Positions 1 to 10,146 of a DNA stretch of 64,000 nucleotides are shown in pieces. A program made the position numbers and the translations under genes. Source of the stretch: Edwardsiella ictaluri ATCC 33202. GTDB taxonomy: Bacteria; Pseudomonadota; Gammaproteobacteria; Enterobacterales; Enterobacteriaceae. The stretch covers positions 26,717 to 90,716 of the forward strand of contig NZ_AFJI01000041.1 of assembly GCF_000264785.1 (NCBI RefSeq), in the 5' to 3' direction. Under the pieces are notes generated by a model that did not search any database, was not told the origin of the DNA, and worked only from the letters and a program-made list of their open reading frames with translations. How positions within the stretch are numbered: position 1 is the stretch's first letter; every line of letters begins with the position of its first letter.

Positions 1-311
1 CGGGAACGCAGATTACGGTACGCTGGCAGCGCACCGCGCAGGGGGCCAGTTTTACCGTACAGGACGATGGACCGGGCATCGCCCGGGAGCACCTCGGTCA
101 TCTGACCGAACGCTTTTACCGGGTCGACCGCTCACGTTCCAGCAGCACCGGCGGCAGCGGGCTGGGACTGGCCATCGTCAAGCATGCGCTGCAGCATCAT
201 GAGGCGCATCTGGCTATCGAGAGCACTCTCGGACAGGGAACCCGCTTCGCGTTTACCCTGCCGTCCCACCTGGTGTTCAACGGTGCGCCGCCGGTCCGGG
301 TGCCCGGCTAG
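1..311 (+). CDS. phoR: Phosphate regulon sensor kinase PhoR (3' end only)
   Basis: This is the C-terminal part of a histidine kinase; the gene begins before the window and the frame enters at base 3. The catalytic ATP-binding (HATPase) region is visible, with the G1 box around DDGPGIA and the G2 box [14 protein letters not shown], followed by the usual closing segment [11 protein letters not shown]. The wording around these boxes ([13 protein letters not shown]) matches enterobacterial PhoR, which phosphorylates PhoB when phosphate is scarce. The stop is at 309-311. The next gene, ppx, converges on it only 14 bases away. In E. coli phoR is not beside ppx, so this is a rearranged neighbourhood, though both genes concern phosphate metabolism. 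Confidence 0.85.
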   Translation, partial: GTQITVRWQRTAQGASFTVQDDGPGIAREHLGHLTERFYRVDRSRSSSTGGSGLGLAIVKHALQHHEAHLAIESTLGQGTRFAFTLPSHLVFNGAPPVRVPG

Positions 312-325
312 CGTGCGCGTCTCCG

Positions 326-1855
326 TCACTCCTCCCGCTGCGTTTCGATCACCAGGCTCCAGCCATCGACGTTGCGCCAGTACTCCTGCTCCTTCTCCAC
401 GTCCAGCTGTACCAGGCTATTTTGCCGCAGGTAGCGGGGCGGGAAGCGCAGCACCCACTGAAAACCATCGGTTTCCAGCTGCAGCGTATCGGGCGGCGTG
501 GTGGACTGGCGCTGATTGTTGAGCAGGGTGGCCAGGCGCAGGATCTGGATCAGCGGCAGATACTGTTTTTTCTTAAACAGGGTGAAACGCGGCAGTTCCT
601 CCAGCCGCAGCGCCTTGCGCTGGCAGCGCACCAGCGTCGCCAGCATCAGCTGCTGCTCCTGGGTGAATCCGGGCAGATTGGTATTTTGCAGGATATAGGC
701 CGAGTGCCGTTGCATGCCGCTGTGGTTGATGCTCAGTCCCACCTCGTGCAGCGCCGACGCCCAGTTGAGCAGCGCCTCCAGCTGCGGATGTACCAGACGT
801 GAGTTTTGCGCCATCCACTGCGCGTATAGCTGCTGTGCACAGGTCTGCACGCGCTGGGCCTGCTCACGGTCAATATTGTAGTGGTCGGCCAGGCTGCGTG
901 CGGTGCGGCTGCGGATATCCTGGTGGCGGAAACGTCCCTCCATCTCATACAGCACCCCTTCGCGCAGCGCGCCGTCCGACAGGCGCAGCTGCTTTATCGC
1001 CAGCGCGTCGAACACCCCGCACAGAATCGCCAGCCCCGGAACGAAGACCTGGCGGCGCTCTTCGGATAACCCCGGCAGACGCAGGCGATCGACATGGCTA
1101 TAGCGTAGCGCCTCGTCGCACAGCATCGCCAGGCGCGCCGGGGTGAGCAGCCCATCTTTCTCGCCCATGGCGACCAGAACTTCATAGGCCGCCTTAATGG
1201 AGCCGGAGGCGCCCAGCGCGGCGTTCCAGCCCTGAATGCGGTACTGCCAGGCCATGTTCTCCAGCTTTTGCGCTGCAGCCAGGCGGGCGCGCTGAAAGCC
1301 GGTGGCGGTGATGACCCCGTCGGCAAAGAACTGCTGGGCAAAGCTGACGCAGCCCATGCGCCGACTCTCGACCAGAATCGGGTCAAAGTCCTCGCCGATC
1401 ACCATCTCCGTGGAGCCGCCGCCGATATCGATCACCAGCTTGCGCCCCTTCTCTGGCTGGGTGTGGGCGACGCCCATAAAGATCAGGCGCGCCTCTTCAT
1501 GGCCGGAGATGATCTCGATGGGGTAGGGGATTACCTTGGCGGCGCGCTTGAGAAACTCCTGGGCGTTATTGGCCTGGCGCAGGGTGTGGGTGCCGACGAT
1601 ACAGACGTTTTCCGCCGGAAAGCCCTGCAGGCGCTCGGCGAACAGGGCCAGGCAGGCCAGCCCGCGCGCCATGGACTCCTCGCTCAGGCGATGGTGCTGA
1701 TCCAGGCCGTCGGCCAGGTGGACGCGCTGCTTTAGCCGTCCCAGCACCTGCAGCGCGCCGTTGACGACGCGTGCAATCACCATATGAAAACTGTTGGAGC
1801 CGAGATCGACGGCGGCGATCTCCTGCGGGCGGGGCGAAGTGGGAATCAGCGGCAT
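326..1855 (-). CDS. ppx: Exopolyphosphatase
   Basis: The gene encodes 509 residues, close to the 513 of E. coli Ppx, and aligns over its whole length by eye. Ppx removes terminal phosphates from long polyphosphate chains and belongs to the ASKHA ATPase fold. The N-terminal signature [16 protein letters not shown] and the second phosphate loop [15 protein letters not shown] are intact, and the C-terminal HD-like half ([19 protein letters not shown]) is present. It lies 12 bases downstream of ppk on the same strand, the classic ppk-ppx operon that makes and degrades polyphosphate. The start has a weak ribosome-binding site, which fits translational dependence on ppk. Confidence 0.96.
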   Translation of the reverse strand: MPLIPTSPRPQEIAAVDLGSNSFHMVIARVVNGALQVLGRLKQRVHLADGLDQHHRLSEESMARGLACLALFAERLQGFPAENVCIVGTHTLRQANNAQEFLKRAAKVIPYPIEIISGHEEARLIFMGVAHTQPEKGRKLVIDIGGGSTEMVIGEDFDPILVESRRMGCVSFAQQFFADGVITATGFQRARLAAAQKLENMAWQYRIQGWNAALGASGSIKAAYEVLVAMGEKDGLLTPARLAMLCDEALRYSHVDRLRLPGLSEERRQVFVPGLAILCGVFDALAIKQLRLSDGALREGVLYEMEGRFRHQDIRSRTARSLADHYNIDREQAQRVQTCAQQLYAQWMAQNSRLVHPQLEALLNWASALHEVGLSINHSGMQRHSAYILQNTNLPGFTQEQQLMLATLVRCQRKALRLEELPRFTLFKKKQYLPLIQILRLATLLNNQRQSTTPPDTLQLETDGFQWVLRFPPRYLRQNSLVQLDVEKEQEYWRNVDGWSLVIETQREE

Positions 1856-1867
1856 AGGCAGTCCGGT

Positions 1868-3973
1868 TCAGTCATGGGTCGGCGGAGCGGGGAGTTCCTG
1901 CGCCTGCTGGGCGCCGGCGTGTTCCAGCGCCCGGATGTAATCATAGATGGCCAGCTGTGAGCGCACTTTGCGGCGGTTGCCGCGCGGCACATAGCGGTTG
2001 CTCAGCTCCCGATCGAGGTAGCGGGCCTTGACGGTATCGCTGAACTGCAGCTCCAGCAGCTCCAGCACCCGCTGGCGCAGCTGGGGATCGAGCAGGCTCA
2101 CCGCCACCTCAATGCGATAGTCGATGTTGCGGGTCATCCAGTCAGCCGATGAGAGAAAGACCTGTGGATCGCCGTGGTTGTCAAAGGCATAGACCCGGGC
2201 ATGCTCCAGGAAGCGATCGACGATGCTGATGGCGCTGATATTATCGCTGATCCCGGGTATTCCCGGCACCAGCGCACACATGCCACGCACCAGCAGACGG
2301 ATTTTAACCCCGGCGCTGGAGGCCGCATACAGGCGGTCGACCAGCCCTTTATCCACCAGATTGTTGAGCTTGAGGGTGATCCCGCCGCTCAGCCCGGCCT
2401 GGGCATGGGTTATCTCCTGATCGATCAGCTGATACAGCATGCGGCGTGAGTTCTGCGGAGAGACCAGCAGATGCTCAAAGTTAACCGGACGATAGGGGTT
2501 TTCGATGAAGTTGAATACCCGGCGGACTTCGTTGGTGATGCGGGCATCGGCGGTCAGCAGTGAATAGTCGGTGTACAGCCGGGCGGTTTTTTCGTTGAAG
2601 TTACCGGTGCCAATATGGGCATAACGTACGATATTGTCTCCTTCACGGCGCGAGATGAGGAATAGCTTGGCGTGGATCTTCAGCCCCGGTGCCGAGAAGA
2701 TCACATGTACACCGGCCTCCGTTAGGCGCTTGGCCCAGTGAATGTTGGCCTCTTCGTCAAAGCGCGCCTGCAGTTCCACCACCACAGTGACCTTCTTGCC
2801 GTTGTGGGCTGCATGGATCATCGATTCGATGATGCGGGAGTTCTTGGCGACCCGGTAGATGTTGATCTTAATCGCCAGTACGCTGGGGTCGAAGGAGGCC
2901 TGGCGCAGCAGTTCCAGCACGTGCTCGAAGGTGTGATAGGGGTAGTACAGCAGCACGTCGTGGTCGCGGATGGCGTCGAAGCCGTTACGGAAGCGATCGA
3001 ACCAGACGTGGCGCAGGCGCGGCAGCGGGCGATTGAGCAGGTTGGCCTTACCAACGTTGGGAAACTTGATGAAATCCTTAAAGTTGTGGTAGCGCCCCCC
3101 GGCGATCACCGAATCGTAGGAGGAGATACCCAGCCGACGGGTCAACAGGCTGACCAGTTCGTCGGGCATATCCCGTTGGTACACAAAACGCACCGGCTCG
3201 GCGGTCAGGCGCTGCTTGAGGCTAGAGGACATCAGCTCCATCAGGCTGGACTCCATCTCCGTCACCAGATCGTATTCGGCGTCGCGGGTCATCTTCATCG
3301 AATAGGCATTCAGGGTGTGATAGTCGAAGAAGCCACAGAAGATGTCATCCAGGCAGTAACGCAGAATGTTGTCCACCAGAATCATTGGCTTGCGTCGACG
3401 CGGCGTCTCCGGCGGCAGCATGATGAAGCGCTCGACCTTATCGGAGGGGATCTCCAGCAGCGCATAGCGGGTCTGCTGGCCGCTGACGATCTCCACCGCC
3501 AGATAGGTGTAGTCATCCTTGAGGAAGGAGACCAGGTCGGTCTCCTCATCGAGCATGATCGGCGTGATATGCTGGCGCAGATGGTTGCGGTAGTACTGCC
3601 GTAGCCATGCCTGCTGGTTTTCGGAGAGCTGGCGCTCGTTGATCAGAAAGATCTGATTGCGCGCCATCTCCAGCAGCAGGTCATTGTACAGGGAGTCGAA
3701 CTCCTGATCGGCCTTGAGTACCTTGGCCTGGATTTGCTGCAGTAGATGGCGTGAGCTGCCGTTATTCATGCCCTGCTCTTCGCTGATCAGTATGCGGCGT
3801 TTCAGCTCGGCGAAACGGACCTTATAGAATTCGTCCAGGTTGCTGGAGTAAATACCGAGAAACCGCATGCGTTCAATCAGCGGGTTGCTTTTATCGGCGG
3901 CCTCCTGCAGTACGCGCTCATTAAAGGATAGCCAGCTGAGCTCTTTGTCGATATAGCGCTTTTCCTGCCCCAT
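1868..3973 (-). CDS. ppk: Polyphosphate kinase 1
   Basis: This 701-residue protein is a full-length PPK1, which reversibly polymerises the gamma phosphate of ATP into polyphosphate at the inner membrane. The N-terminal domain opens with [17 protein letters not shown]. The phospholipase-D-like catalytic part carries [14 protein letters not shown], in which His434 is the expected autophosphorylated residue, followed by [14 protein letters not shown]. The start ATG follows a GGAG site (CTGGAGTCACAATG). It is the first gene of a ppk-ppx transcription unit. E. coli has ppk next to purN; here speG sits between them. Confidence 0.97.
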   Translation of the reverse strand: MGQEKRYIDKELSWLSFNERVLQEAADKSNPLIERMRFLGIYSSNLDEFYKVRFAELKRRILISEEQGMNNGSSRHLLQQIQAKVLKADQEFDSLYNDLLLEMARNQIFLINERQLSENQQAWLRQYYRNHLRQHITPIMLDEETDLVSFLKDDYTYLAVEIVSGQQTRYALLEIPSDKVERFIMLPPETPRRRKPMILVDNILRYCLDDIFCGFFDYHTLNAYSMKMTRDAEYDLVTEMESSLMELMSSSLKQRLTAEPVRFVYQRDMPDELVSLLTRRLGISSYDSVIAGGRYHNFKDFIKFPNVGKANLLNRPLPRLRHVWFDRFRNGFDAIRDHDVLLYYPYHTFEHVLELLRQASFDPSVLAIKINIYRVAKNSRIIESMIHAAHNGKKVTVVVELQARFDEEANIHWAKRLTEAGVHVIFSAPGLKIHAKLFLISRREGDNIVRYAHIGTGNFNEKTARLYTDYSLLTADARITNEVRRVFNFIENPYRPVNFEHLLVSPQNSRRMLYQLIDQEITHAQAGLSGGITLKLNNLVDKGLVDRLYAASSAGVKIRLLVRGMCALVPGIPGISDNISAISIVDRFLEHARVYAFDNHGDPQVFLSSADWMTRNIDYRIEVAVSLLDPQLRQRVLELLELQFSDTVKARYLDRELSNRYVPRGNRRKVRSQLAIYDYIRALEHAGAQQAQELPAPPTHD

Positions 3974-4107
3974 TGTGACTCCAGTACCAAAGCAAAAACG
4001 ATCCGTCCCGCGCTGCGCGGGGCGGCTGCCCGGCGGTGATACCGCCGTGGACGGAACATTGCCCTACCATTATGGCGAGTCAGTGGGGGGAAAGTCCAAC
4101 CGCGGCG

Positions 4108-4650
4108 CTATACGCCCCGTGCCGTCGTGCGGTACATGGCCAGATAGCGGTGCTGGAACATGCACATGCGGATGGCGTTGCGGTACTCGCCGTTAATGAA
4201 AAACTCGTGGATCAGCTCCCCCTCGACCTCAAAGCCCAGCTTGCTATAGATATGGATAGCCTTGTGGTTCTCTTGGTCGACGATCAGGTACAGCTTATAC
4301 AGATTGAGTACGGCAAAGGCGTGCTCCATGGCCAGCTGAGCCGCACGGTTGGCGTAGCCGTGTCCCTGGTGGGTGGGATCGATGATGATTTGAAACTCGG
4401 CGCGGCGGTGAATATGGTCGATTTCGACCAGCTCAACCAGCCCTATCTTGGTGCCGTTTTGCTCGACCACAAAGCGGCGTTCGCTCTGATCGTGAATATG
4501 CTTATCGTACAGTTCGGCCAGCTCGACAAAGGCAATGTAGGGCTCCTCGAACCAATAGCGCATCACGCTGGCGTTGTTATCAAGCTGATGGACAAACGGC
4601 AGGTCTTCCCGTTCCAGGGGATGTAGCCTGACGTCACTGTCACTGGACAT
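4108..4650 (-). CDS. speG: Spermidine N1-acetyltransferase
   Basis: The 180-residue product matches SpeG almost throughout ([20 protein letters not shown] near the start, [13 protein letters not shown] in the middle). SpeG is a cytosolic GNAT enzyme that acetylates spermidine and spermine with acetyl-CoA and prevents polyamine toxicity. The acetyl-CoA-binding segment is the [18 protein letters not shown] region, and the terminal [27 protein letters not shown] blocks are typical of the family. A good GAGAGGAACG ribosome-binding site precedes the ATG. It appears to be a single-gene unit, separated by more than 100 bases from purN and ppk. In E. coli speG lies elsewhere, so its position here reflects a rearrangement. 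Confidence 0.95.
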   Translation of the reverse strand: MSSDSDVRLHPLEREDLPFVHQLDNNASVMRYWFEEPYIAFVELAELYDKHIHDQSERRFVVEQNGTKIGLVELVEIDHIHRRAEFQIIIDPTHQGHGYANRAAQLAMEHAFAVLNLYKLYLIVDQENHKAIHIYSKLGFEVEGELIHEFFINGEYRNAIRMCMFQHRYLAMYRTTARGV

Positions 4651-4760
4651 AATCGTTCCTCTCGTCGCAGGGAATAGGCGGTCGGAACCGCCGGATAGGG
4701 AACGAGATTATAACCGCTGTTTATGAATAACTGCAGGGGGCGACGTCTGATATGCAGCGC

Positions 4761-5399
4761 CTAATCGCTGGCGTATCCCTGTGGCGGCAGTGCCTGCCCA
4801 TCCAGCCAGGCCAGACCGTCGCGCTGCCGTAGACGGTCGCTGCAGAACCAGGCGACCGCCAACGGATAAATGGCGTGCTCCTGTACCTGCACCCGTGCGG
4901 CGATCCCGGCAACGCTGTCGTCGGCGAAGATCGGTACCCTGGCCTGTAGCACCACCGGGCCGCCGTCCAGCTTATCGCTGACAAAGTGCACGGAGGCGCC
5001 GTGTTGGGCATCGCCATTTTCCAGCGCCCGACGGTGGGTCTCCAGACCGGGGTAGCGCGGTAGCAGCGAGGGGTGAACGTTGAGTATACGCCCGGTGAAG
5101 CGCTGAACAAAGGGCGGCGAGAGGATGCGCATATAGCCGGCCAGCACCAGAAGATCGGGATGATAGGCGGCGATCTGGGCCGCCAGCGCCATATCGAAGG
5201 CCTGGCGGTCGGGGTAGTCATCTGTGCACAGAGCGCATGCGTCAATGCCGGACCGACGCGCGCGCACCAGTCCATGGGCATCGGCGCGGTTGCTGAAAAC
5301 GGCGACGATCTGTCCCGGAATGCGCCTGGCGGTGCAGGCGTCGATCAGCGCCTGCAGGTTGCTGCCTTGGCCGGAGATCAGCACGACGATACGTTTCAT
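4761..5399 (-). CDS. purN: Phosphoribosylglycinamide formyltransferase 1
   Basis: The 212-residue protein is the 10-formyl-tetrahydrofolate-dependent GAR transformylase of purine synthesis. The glycine-rich start RIVVLISGQGSNLQALIDA binds the phosphoribosyl substrate. The folate site and catalytic residues are visible in GRILNVHPSLLPRYPGLETH (Asn and His of the family) and in HFVSDKLDGGPVVLQ, which contains the catalytic Asp. It follows purM by only 10 bases, so the two form the usual purMN operon and should share the PurR control seen upstream of purM. Confidence 0.96.
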   Translation of the reverse strand: MKRIVVLISGQGSNLQALIDACTARRIPGQIVAVFSNRADAHGLVRARRSGIDACALCTDDYPDRQAFDMALAAQIAAYHPDLLVLAGYMRILSPPFVQRFTGRILNVHPSLLPRYPGLETHRRALENGDAQHGASVHFVSDKLDGGPVVLQARVPIFADDSVAGIAARVQVQEHAIYPLAVAWFCSDRLRQRDGLAWLDGQALPPQGYASD

Positions 5400-5409
5400 G
5401 GCATCTCCC

Positions 5410-6453
5410 TCAGCGCAGGATCTCGACCTGCGGCCCGTCGCCCTGTGCCTCGGCGATATGGCCCAGCAGCCAGGCCTGTTCGCCGCGTTGGCTCAGGCGC
5501 GCCAGCGCGGAGTCGACCTGCGCAGGCGGCAGGGCGATAACCATTCCGACGCCGCAGTTAAAGGTGCGGTACATTTCGTGGCGGCTGACGTTGCCGGCCT
5601 GCTGCAGCCAGTCGAAGATGGCCGGCCACTGCCACCTGCCCTCGTCGATAACGGCCTTGACGCCGGCCGGCAGCACGCGTGGAATGTTCTCCCAGAAACC
5701 GCCGCCGGTGAGGTGGGCGAGGGCGTGTACCTCATGGCTGGCGATCAGGTCCAGGCAGGCGGCGACGTAGATACGGGTTGGCGCCAGCAGGTGGTCGGCC
5801 AGCGGACGCCCGGCCAGCATCGTCGTGCGCGGATCGCAGCCGCTGACCTCCAGGATCTTGCGGATCAGTGAGTAGCCGTTGGAGTGCGGACCGCTGGCGC
5901 CCAGGGCGATCAGGGCATCGCCGGGGCGAACCTGGCTGCCATCGATAATCTGGGACTTCTCTACCACGCCGACGCAGAATCCGGCCACGTCGTAGTCTTC
6001 GCCGTGGTACATGCCGGGCATTTCGGCAGTCTCCCCCCCCACCAGTGCACAGCCAGCCTGTTTACAGCCCGCCGCGATCCCGCTGATGACGCTCGCCGCG
6101 GTATCGACGTCGAGCTTGCCGGTGGCGTAGTAATCCAGAAAAAACAGCGGCTCGGCGCCCTGAACCACCAGATCGTTGACGCACATGGCCACCAGATCGA
6201 TACCGATGCTGTCGTGGCGCTGCAGATCCATTGCCAGGCGCAGTTTGGTGCCGACGCCGTCGGTGCCGGAGACCAGCACCGGCTCACGGTATTTTTGCGG
6301 CAGCGCGCACAGTGCGCCGAAGCCGCCCAGGCCGCCCATCACTTCAGGTCGGCGGGTCTCTTTGACGACACCTTTAATGCGGTCAACCAAAGCATTGCCG
6401 GCATCAATGTCTACGCCGGCGTCTTTGTAACTGAGAGCGGTTTTGTCGGTCAC
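5410..6453 (-). CDS. purM: Phosphoribosylformylglycinamidine cyclo-ligase
   Basis: This AIR synthetase closes the imidazole ring in purine biosynthesis. I place the start at the GTG of the sequence encoding [20 protein letters not shown], giving 347 residues against 345 in E. coli, whose purM also begins with GTG. An in-frame ATG lies five codons upstream at 6468, and the open frame extends further to 6555, but that part has no family counterpart and would overlap the promoter. The signature [19 protein letters not shown] and the glycine-rich [20 protein letters not shown] are intact. It is the first gene of purMN, and a perfect PurR palindrome lies about 100 bases upstream. Confidence 0.96.
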
Positions 6454-6556
6454 TGCGTAAATCCCCATGGTGGTTAGGTGTGGTCCATCGGTGGCGCGAT
6501 AAAGGCGTCCGTGAACCCTGCGGAAAAAGTCAGGCGGCGCAATTCTAGCAGTCAAA

Positions 6557-6568
6557 GCAAACGTTTGC
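6557..6568. promoter_or_regulatory. PurR operator upstream of purMN
   Basis: The perfect 12-base palindrome GCAAACGTTTGC is the core of the purine repressor box. It lies just over 100 bases upstream of the GTG start of purM, on the promoter side. PurR with hypoxanthine or guanine would repress purMN here, as in E. coli. Confidence 0.85.
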
Positions 6569-6673
6569 TATCCCATTGTGACTGACGGTATCGTTTTCTT
6601 CAACCAGGTAACAGAATGTTTCTTTATTGATAGAGATCATGATTTTTCCTCTGAAAAGCGAGTGAAAGGGAGG

Positions 6674-6694
6674 TATAATCTCGCGATTTTTTTG
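6674..6694 (+). promoter_or_regulatory. upp promoter -10 and GATTTTTTTG start region
   Basis: A perfect -10 hexamer TATAAT (6674-6679) is followed after five bases by GATTTTTTTG (6685-6694). The E. coli upp promoter has almost the same arrangement. There, the UTP level decides between start sites, and transcripts begun at the G slip on the T run (reiterative transcription) and abort when UTP is high. The same control of uracil salvage is inferred here. Confidence 0.75.
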
Positions 6695-6724
6695 GGCGCA
6701 GAACAGCTACATGGGAGAGAAAAA

Positions 6725-7351
6725 ATGAAGATCGTTGAAGTGAAACACCCGCTTGTGAAACACAAACTGGGTTTGATGCGTGAAAATGACATCAGCACCA
6801 AACGATTCCGTGAACTGGCCTCTGAAGTGGGCAGTTTGCTGACCTATGAAGCGACCGCAGACCTCGAAACAGAAAAAGTAACCATTGATGGTTGGTGCGG
6901 CCCGGTCGAAGTTGAACAGATTAAAGGGAAAAAGATCACCGTGGTGCCGATCCTGCGCGCGGGGCTGGGCATGATGGAAGGGGTGCTGGAGCATGTGCCG
7001 AGCGCCCGTATCAGCGTGGTGGGGATCTACCGTAACGAAGAGACGCTGGAGCCGGTTCCCTATTTCCAGAAGCTGGTATCCCATATCGATGAGCGTATGG
7101 CGCTGGTCGTTGATCCAATGCTGGCCACGGGCGGCTCCATGATCGCCACTATCGATCTGCTGAAGAATGCCGGCTGTCGCGCGATCAAGGTGCTGGTGCT
7201 GGTGGCGGCACCGGAGGGTATCGCCGCGCTGGAGAAGGCGCACCCGGACGTGGAGCTGTACACCGCCTCCATCGATCAGGGCCTAAACGATAAGGGTTAC
7301 ATTATTCCGGGTCTGGGCGACGCCGGCGATAAAATATTTGGTACCAAGTAA
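6725..7351 (+). CDS. upp: Uracil phosphoribosyltransferase
   Basis: Upp converts uracil and PRPP to UMP in pyrimidine salvage. Starting at the ATG that follows GGGAGAG, the protein is 208 residues, the E. coli length, and begins [19 protein letters not shown]. The open frame continues upstream to 6578, but that extension crosses the promoter and has no family match. The PRPP loop [20 protein letters not shown] and the uracil-binding C-terminus [18 protein letters not shown] are intact. It is followed by a terminator-like hairpin and then uraA, the uracil importer, as in E. coli. Confidence 0.97.
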
Positions 7352-7357
7352 CCCATG

Positions 7358-7385
7358 AGCCGACTCGTTAGTCGGCTTTTTTTTG
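7358..7385 (+). terminator. Hairpin with T run between upp and uraA
   Basis: AGCCGACT and AGTCGGCT form an 8-bp stem with a 4-base loop, followed directly by eight T residues. This is a strong intrinsic terminator. As uraA follows 70 bases on without an obvious second promoter, it probably attenuates rather than fully blocks read-through. Confidence 0.85.
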
Positions 7386-7455
7386 GCGTGACGCCGGGTG
7401 CGCCGCGCCCCTTTCAAACCCTAACACTATCGATTAACGAGAGAGGAAATACATC

Positions 7456-8733
7456 ATGACCCGTCGCGTCATCGGCGTCAGCGAGCGTCCATCGCTTCTG
7501 CAAACGATTCCGTTGAGCTTTCAGCACCTGTTCGCCATGTTTGGTGCCACCGTGCTGGTTCCCATTCTGTTTAAGATTAACCCGGCGACGGTACTGCTGT
7601 TTAACGGCATCGGCACTCTGCTGTATCTGTTTATCTGTAAAGGCAAGATACCGGCCTATCTCGGCTCCAGCTTTGCCTTTATTTCACCGGTGATGTTGCT
7701 GCTGCCGCTAGGCTATGAGCTGGCGCTGGGCGGCTTTATCGTCTGCGGTGCACTGTTCTGTCTGGTGGCGCTGATTGTCAAAAAAGCCGGTACCGGCTGG
7801 CTGAATGTGATCTTTCCTCCGGCGGCAATGGGGGCGATTGTGGCGGTGATCGGCCTGGAGCTGGCTGGTGTGGCGGCCAATATGGCCGGTCTGCTGCCGG
7901 CCGACGGCACCCGGGCCGACGGCACCACCATCACCATCTCCATGGTGACGCTGGCGGTGACGGTACTGGGCTCGGTGCTGTTCCGTGGCTTTTTGGCTAT
8001 CATCCCGATCCTGATCGGCGTACTGGTGGGCTACGGGCTCTCCTTCTTCATGGGCGTGGTGGATATTACGCCGATCAAAGAGGCCCACTGGTTTGCGCTG
8101 CCGACCTTCTATACGCCGCGCTTTGAGTGGTTCGCCATTTTGACCATCCTGCCGGCGGCGCTGGTGGTGATTGCCGAGCACGTCGGCCACCTGGTGGTGA
8201 CCGCCAATATCGTGAAGAAGGATCTGATGCGCGATCCGGGGCTGCATCGCTCCATGTTTGCCAACGGCTTCTCCACCATGTTCTCCGGCTTTTTCGGCTC
8301 GACGCCGAATACCACCTACGGTGAAAATATCGGTGTGTTGGCCATCACCAAGGTCTACAGCACCTGGGTGATCGGCGGGGCGGCGGTGCTGGCGATCCTG
8401 CTCTCCTGCGTCGGTAAGCTGGCGGCGGCGATCCAGGTGATCCCGGTGCCGGTGATGGGGGGGGTCTCCCTGCTGCTGTATGGCGTGATTGGGGCGTCCG
8501 GGATCCGGGTGCTGATCGACTCCAAGGTCGACTATAACAAGGCTCAGAATCTGATCCTGACTTCGGTTATCCTGATCATCGGCGTCAGCGGTGCCAAGGT
8601 GCATATCGGCGCCGCGGAGTTGAAGGGGATGGCGCTGGCGACCATCGTCGGTATCGGGATGAGCCTGCTGTTCAAGCTGTTCAGCCTGATGCGCAAAGAA
8701 GAAGAGATTATCGAGCTACCGGAGGATATCTAA
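7456..8733 (+). CDS. uraA: Uracil permease
   Basis: The 425-residue protein is a nucleobase-cation symporter (NCS2/NAT family) of the inner membrane that takes up uracil with protons. It has many hydrophobic helices and the family signatures VVIAEHVGHLVVTANIVKKD and GFFGSTPNTTYGENIGVLAI, where the Glu and His residues contact substrate in UraA. The start ATG (MTRRVIGVSERPSLLQTIPL) follows GAGAGGAAA. It is the second gene of upp-uraA, which links uracil uptake to its conversion to UMP. Confidence 0.97.
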   Translation: MTRRVIGVSERPSLLQTIPLSFQHLFAMFGATVLVPILFKINPATVLLFNGIGTLLYLFICKGKIPAYLGSSFAFISPVMLLLPLGYELALGGFIVCGALFCLVALIVKKAGTGWLNVIFPPAAMGAIVAVIGLELAGVAANMAGLLPADGTRADGTTITISMVTLAVTVLGSVLFRGFLAIIPILIGVLVGYGLSFFMGVVDITPIKEAHWFALPTFYTPRFEWFAILTILPAALVVIAEHVGHLVVTANIVKKDLMRDPGLHRSMFANGFSTMFSGFFGSTPNTTYGENIGVLAITKVYSTWVIGGAAVLAILLSCVGKLAAAIQVIPVPVMGGVSLLLYGVIGASGIRVLIDSKVDYNKAQNLILTSVILIIGVSGAKVHIGAAELKGMALATIVGIGMSLLFKLFSLMRKEEEIIELPEDI

Positions 8734-8743
8734 CGCCTCCGAG

Positions 8744-8772
8744 GGGAGCTGGGCGGTATCCGGCTCCCTTTT
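8744..8772 (+). terminator. Possible uraA terminator
   Basis: GGGAGC and GCTCCC can pair across a 13-base loop, followed by TTTT. The stem is short, so this is only a candidate end for the upp-uraA transcript. Confidence 0.45.
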
Positions 8773-8979
8773 CCACCCCGTATTATCCCCTGTTCTCCTC
8801 TCCCTGTGGGGATGCTAACCGCATGAGGGTGTGCCACTGCCGCGGGCTATTCTCTTGACTGTTACGGCGTGGGTAGCCTGGGCGTGGGTTTTTAGTGCAG
8901 CGGCGTGATTAGCGCATGCCTGTGCTCATTTCTGTGTTAAACTGAAAAAGTTTTTTGCAAGTTTATGTCTGAGGTGAAT

Positions 8980-9681
8980 CTGAACACGCCCACCCAGCTT
9001 TCATTGCCGCTCTATCTGCCCGACGATGAAACCTTTTCCAGTTTCTACGCGGGGGAGAATGCCGCGCTGCTCGCTGCGTTGCAGAATGCGTTACGTCAAG
9101 AGCACGGATCCTATATCTATTTCTGGTCACGCGAGGGCGGCGGGCGCAGCCATCTGCTGCATGCGGCCTGCGCCGAGCTATCGCAGCGTGGTGAGGCGGT
9201 CGGGTTTGTGCCGCTCGATAAGCGGGCCTACTTTGTGCCTGAAGTCCTGGATGGCATGGAGCAACTGGCGCTGGTCTGTATTGATAATATTGAATGTATC
9301 GCCGGCGATGGGGCCTGGGAGATGGCCATCTTCAATCTGTATAACCGCATTCAGGAGAGCGGGCGCACCCGCCTGCTGATCACCGGCGATCGTCCGCCGC
9401 GTCAGCTCAATCTGCGTCTGCCCGATCTGGCCTCGCGCCTGGATTGGGGGCAGATTTATAAGCTGCAGCCGCTGGGAGATGAAGAGAAGCTGCAGGCACT
9501 GCAGCTGCGCGCCCGCCTACGAGGCTTTGAGCTGCCGGAGGACGTGGGGCGTTTCCTGCTGAAGCGTCTGGATCGTGAGATGCGCACCCTGTTTATGACC
9601 CTGGATCAGCTCGATCGGGCCTCTATCGCCGCCCAGCGTAAGCTGACCATCCCCTTCGTTAAAGAGACGCTGCTGCTGTAA
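8980..9681 (+). CDS. hda: DnaA inactivator Hda, CTG start
   Basis: Hda is a DnaA-like AAA+ protein that binds the DNA-loaded sliding clamp and stimulates hydrolysis of ATP-DnaA, limiting re-initiation. The clamp-binding motif QLSLPLYLP is at the N-terminus. The AAA+ parts are present: a degenerate P-loop [14 protein letters not shown], Walker B LVCIDNIE, and sensor [13 protein letters not shown] choose CTG at 8980: a GAGGTG site lies immediately upstream, the product is then 233 residues exactly as in E. coli, and E. coli hda also starts at CTG. The in-frame ATG at 8965 has no ribosome-binding site and would add five residues. Confidence 0.93.
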   Translation: MNTPTQLSLPLYLPDDETFSSFYAGENAALLAALQNALRQEHGSYIYFWSREGGGRSHLLHAACAELSQRGEAVGFVPLDKRAYFVPEVLDGMEQLALVCIDNIECIAGDGAWEMAIFNLYNRIQESGRTRLLITGDRPPRQLNLRLPDLASRLDWGQIYKLQPLGDEEKLQALQLRARLRGFELPEDVGRFLLKRLDREMRTLFMTLDQLDRASIAAQRKLTIPFVKETLLL

Positions 9682-9702
9682 CCGTGCGGCGGTCTATGTT
9701 GC

Positions 9703-9722
9703 GCGCCGGGCTTGCCCGGCGC
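9703..9722. terminator. GC-rich hairpin between hda and yfgD
   Basis: GCGCCGGGC and GCCCGGCGC form a near-perfect stem in the gap between two convergent genes. There is no T run on either side, so it may act as an mRNA 3'-end stabiliser or a factor-dependent terminator. Confidence 0.5.
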
Positions 9723-9731
9723 CAACGCCGT

Positions 9732-10085
9732 TTACAGAATCTCCAGCACTTGCTGTGGCGGGCGGCCCAGGCGCGCCCGTAGACCGTTGACTACGATGGG
9801 GCGTTCAATCAGCGAGGGGTGCGCGGCCAGCGCGGCGATAAGCGCGGCCTCGTCCAGCGCCGGGTTGTCCAGATCCAGCTGCTGATACAGATCGTCGCCC
9901 CGACGTATCAGCTGACGTGCGGAGTCAAAGCCCAGCGTGGCGATCAGGCCACGCAGCGCGTCGGCATCCGGCGGTGTCTCCAGATACAGCACGATCTCGG
10001 GGTGGATGCCGCGATCTTCCAGCAGCTGCAGCGTAGCGCGGCTCTTAGAGCAGCGAGGATTATGATAGATAACCACGGAGGACAT
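9732..10085 (-). CDS. yfgD: ArsC-family glutaredoxin-dependent reductase YfgD
   Basis: The protein belongs to the ArsC family of thioredoxin-fold enzymes. I start it at the ATG encoding MSSVVIYHNPRCSKSRATLQ, giving 117 residues; the frame stays open to 10211 but that part overlaps bepA. The active-site cysteine in NPRCSKS and the RPIVV segment with its conserved Arg are in place. E. coli YfgD, in the same position between hda and bepA, is a homologue whose physiological substrate is not settled, and arsenate reduction is only a family-based label. It converges with hda. Confidence 0.88.
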   Translation of the reverse strand: MSSVVIYHNPRCSKSRATLQLLEDRGIHPEIVLYLETPPDADALRGLIATLGFDSARQLIRRGDDLYQQLDLDNPALDEAALIAALAAHPSLIERPIVVNGLRARLGRPPQQVLEIL

Positions 10086-10146
10086 AGGGACTCCTGTTGT
10101 AACGGAAATCCCCCGGCACCTGTGAACAGGCGCCGGGGAGTGGGCA

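Noticed and set aside
6578..6724. N-terminal extension of upp
   Set aside because: It would be encoded across the promoter and the GATTTTTTTG start region; the downstream ATG gives the family length.
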